Assembly (NCBI GenBank): GCA_002782365.1
Contig: PFHP01000034.1
Location: 392-24,697, forward strand
Reading direction: 5' to 3'
DNA: 24,306 nt
Origin: Candidatus Kuenenbacteria bacterium CG_4_8_14_3_um_filter_39_15
GTDB taxonomy: Bacteria > Patescibacteriota > Patescibacteriia > UBA2196 > GWA2-42-15
Below, piece after piece: positions 22,608-24,306 of the stretch; within the stretch, counting starts at the first letter, position 1, and every line of letters begins with the position of its first letter. The notes under the pieces are model-generated. The model had not been told where the DNA came from. It saw nothing but the letters and a program-made list of their open reading frames with translations, and made no database searches. The translations under genes and the position numbers were made by a program.

Positions 22608-24017
22608 TTAATTTGAATCAGCAGTATCTGTTTTGATTATAAACTTTTCTTTACTAAAATTCCACTCAAAAGCAATTACTTTATTTGTATTAAAAGGAAT
22701 CATTTTAGGAATAAAATGAATTTTATTATAAGAAACATTAAAATAAAGCTGAAGCATATCATATATATATGGGGCATTCTGGCCAAAGGGAAAATCACCC
22801 ACGATAAAAACATTATACCCACGATACTGTGCCATGTTCAGAATACTAAGACTGTAATACAAATTTCTGCTTACCTGGCCGAGTTTATAATAGCCGCGAT
22901 TGTCCTCTCTAATTTTATGGGCATTAAAAAATAATAATATCGCCATCATTAAAAATATAAAAAATTTGTAGCTTTTGTGCCGTGAGGATTGGTAAAGTAA
23001 ATAGATTACAGTAGCTAACAAGCAAGAGGTACCGACGGAGATCAGATAATTATAACGCGAAGCCAAGAAAAAATGGTAACTGCCCATATTAAAAAAAATT
23101 GGGGGTAGCGAAGCAATTAATATCCAACCTCCAAAAAATAAAAGGATTCTTCGGTACTCTCTATTTTTTAAAAAAATCAATGTGATCACTAAAAACAAAG
23201 CCAGAAACAAAATAGTAATTAAAGATAAATTTTCAAACCCAAATATGGCATGACCTGTATTAAAAAATAAAATTTTCAGCTGGGACATCTTGATCTTATA
23301 TTCATAACCATAAACCGCGAGGTTGTTAAATAAATATAGATATTGCATCACTAGATAACCAATGGTTGCGGCCCACAATGGCAGCAAGATGGTAGCATCT
23401 TTTTTATACCAATTTTTATATTTATAAAACAATAAAAACTCCAAGCTTAAAATAATCACTAAAATTGATGAGGATTCCTTGGTTAAGAGAGCCGCTATCA
23501 AAGCGCTTAAAGTTGCTAAATAAACAAAAAAATTCCTATTTTCTAAATAATACCAAAATAAATTTGCGGCGAGTAGAACAAAAAAAGTATCAATAAGGGA
23601 GGTTGCGGCGCTAATCCACATCACGGCTTCACGATGACTATATAAACAAATAAATATGATAGCGGCCAACCAGCCGATTGCCCATCGTTTTGTAATATTT
23701 TTGCCTAGTAAATATACAAGATAACCATTAACTCCATGTAATAATATATTTACCAAATAATAATAAACAGGGTGGCTGCCAAATAAATGATATGTTATAT
23801 AGAAATAAAAATTTACAGTTGTCCTTAAAAAACCCGCGAAACGTAAAAAAACAAAATCATACCAGTTGTAAAGTGAATGATCTGCTCGAAACAACCATGA
23901 AAAATCATCTGAAAAAAAGAAATTCTTCAAAATAGGACAAAAAATAACAAGGGATAAAAAAATAGATAAAAGCAAGGGGATAATAATCTTTTTTATTATA
24001 ACACGATAATATCTCAT
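22608..24017 (-). CDS. Polytopic membrane protein, GT-C-like glycosyltransferase
   Basis: The 469-residue protein begins with a membrane anchor (about 8-30) followed by FFFSDDFSWLFRA, an acidic DD motif in the first external loop as in GT-C enzymes, then FLRTTVNFYFYITYHLFGSHPVYYYLVNILLHGVNGYLVYLLG. That run (Y-LFG-HP--Y---N-LLH-----L) is typical of large bacterial membrane glycosyltransferase and TPR-type GT-C proteins. HREAVMWISAATSLID and LLTKESS are also typical. About ten membrane segments are present, and the last 90 residues are soluble. Its ATG overlaps the stop of the upstream GT2 gene by 4 nt (ATGA), so donor synthase and transferase are translationally coupled. Confidence 0.75.
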   Translation of the reverse strand: MRYYRVIIKKIIIPLLLSIFLSLVIFCPILKNFFFSDDFSWLFRADHSLYNWYDFVFLRFAGFLRTTVNFYFYITYHLFGSHPVYYYLVNILLHGVNGYLVYLLGKNITKRWAIGWLAAIIFICLYSHREAVMWISAATSLIDTFFVLLAANLFWYYLENRNFFVYLATLSALIAALLTKESSSILVIILSLEFLLFYKYKNWYKKDATILLPLWAATIGYLVMQYLYLFNNLAVYGYEYKIKMSQLKILFFNTGHAIFGFENLSLITILFLALFLVITLIFLKNREYRRILLFFGGWILIASLPPIFFNMGSYHFFLASRYNYLISVGTSCLLATVIYLLYQSSRHKSYKFFIFLMMAILLFFNAHKIREDNRGYYKLGQVSRNLYYSLSILNMAQYRGYNVFIVGDFPFGQNAPYIYDMLQLYFNVSYNKIHFIPKMIPFNTNKVIAFEWNFSKEKFIIKTDTADSN

Positions 24018-24306
24018 TTTTTTAGCCTTAATCTAAAAACAGTCATAAAAAATTCAATTATATCCTTAATGCCCAATTTTGATTGGCCAAATTTTCTGTC
24101 TATAAAAGTAACTGGAACTTCTGCTATGCTGTATCCTTTTTTTTCAGAGCGATAAATAAGTTCTTCCTGGAAAGCATAACCATTCGCTTTAATCGTTTGA
24201 AAATCAATGTCTTTAAGCATTGTGGCTTTAAGACATCGGTAACCGGCAGTAATGTCTCTTGTTTTTAAGCCAAGCATGGCGCGAGCAAAACTCATCGCTA
24301 AAATGC
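24014..24306 (-). CDS. GT2 glycosyltransferase, DPM1-like, C-terminal part (runs off the right edge)
   Basis: The frame is open to base 24306, with codons for I-L-A before the ATG at 24295, so the visible ~97 residues are the C-terminal part of a longer gene. The sequence ARAMLGLKTRDITAGYRCLKATMLKDI, NGYAFQEELIYRSEKKGYSIAEVPVTFIDRKFGQSKL matches the end of polyprenyl-phosphate mannosyltransferases (D/S-G-F/Y-R and F-R-x-x-G-x-S-K-L motifs). It ends without membrane helices. It is coupled by ATGA overlap to the GT-C-like gene downstream, repeating the GT2 plus GT-C pairing seen at 18919-21177. Confidence 0.9.
   Translation of the reverse strand, partial: ILAMSFARAMLGLKTRDITAGYRCLKATMLKDIDFQTIKANGYAFQEELIYRSEKKGYSIAEVPVTFIDRKFGQSKLGIKDIIEFFMTVFRLRLKK

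Overview
The window comes from an AT-rich, compact bacterial genome that looks like a member of the Candidate Phyla Radiation (Patescibacteria), most likely Parcubacteria-like. Support comes from the 16S rRNA: it has a self-splicing intron with a homing endonuclease, a CPR-style GAATAGACGGGG segment and other departures from universal positions. Genes are short and tightly packed with almost no Shine-Dalgarno sequences. The 16S is not followed by tRNA-Ile/Ala or 23S. The lineage is inferred from these traits, not from a database match.

Layout. 1-1424: 3' part of a group I intron (C-terminal end of a LAGLIDADG endonuclease plus the P7/P8/P9 end of the ribozyme), then the 3' two thirds of 16S rRNA from E. 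coli position 517. 1425-4571 (+): a hairpin-rich trailer, rpsP (bS16, apparently frameshifted in its tail) and valS. 4635-7633 (-): an operon-like run of a DksA/TraR-type zinc-finger protein, lspA, comM/yifB and an orphan PD-(D/E)XK-like protein. 7776-15308 (-): yebC, ruvC, then a carbohydrate cluster: glycogen synthase, GH57 glucan enzyme, APH-fold kinase, polysaccharide pyruvyl transferase and a second glycogen synthase. 15474-17226 (+): rplS, tRNA-Leu(GAG) and an AAA_14/DUF4143 ATPase with a palindrome over its promoter. 17451-24306: a DUF2079 membrane protein (+), then on the minus strand polytopic membrane proteins of GT-C type alternating with DPM1-like GT2 glycosyltransferases, running off the right edge.

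How the genes fit together. The housekeeping genes serve translation (16S, rpsP, valS, rplS, tRNA-Leu, yebC), recombination (ruvC, comM) and lipoprotein maturation (lspA). The central cluster looks like a dedicated alpha-glucan synthesis and remodelling module, with a kinase and a pyruvyl transferase that may modify a sugar or polymer. The right-hand block looks like polyprenyl-phosphate sugar donors (GT2) feeding membrane GT-C transferases that glycosylate the cell surface.

Most notable: (i) GC-rich palindromic or low-complexity segments placed in frame inside conserved genes (valS, yebC) and also in the intron and intergenic regions, resembling a small palindromic repeat family; (ii) several promoters whose -10 box lies only 6-8 nt before the ATG, implying leaderless mRNAs; (iii) a compensatory 921/1396 change and a disrupted-looking 530 pseudoknot strand in 16S; (iv) the paired-glycogen-synthase cluster containing a pyruvyl transferase; (v) a perfect 12-bp inverted repeat at the ATPase promoter.
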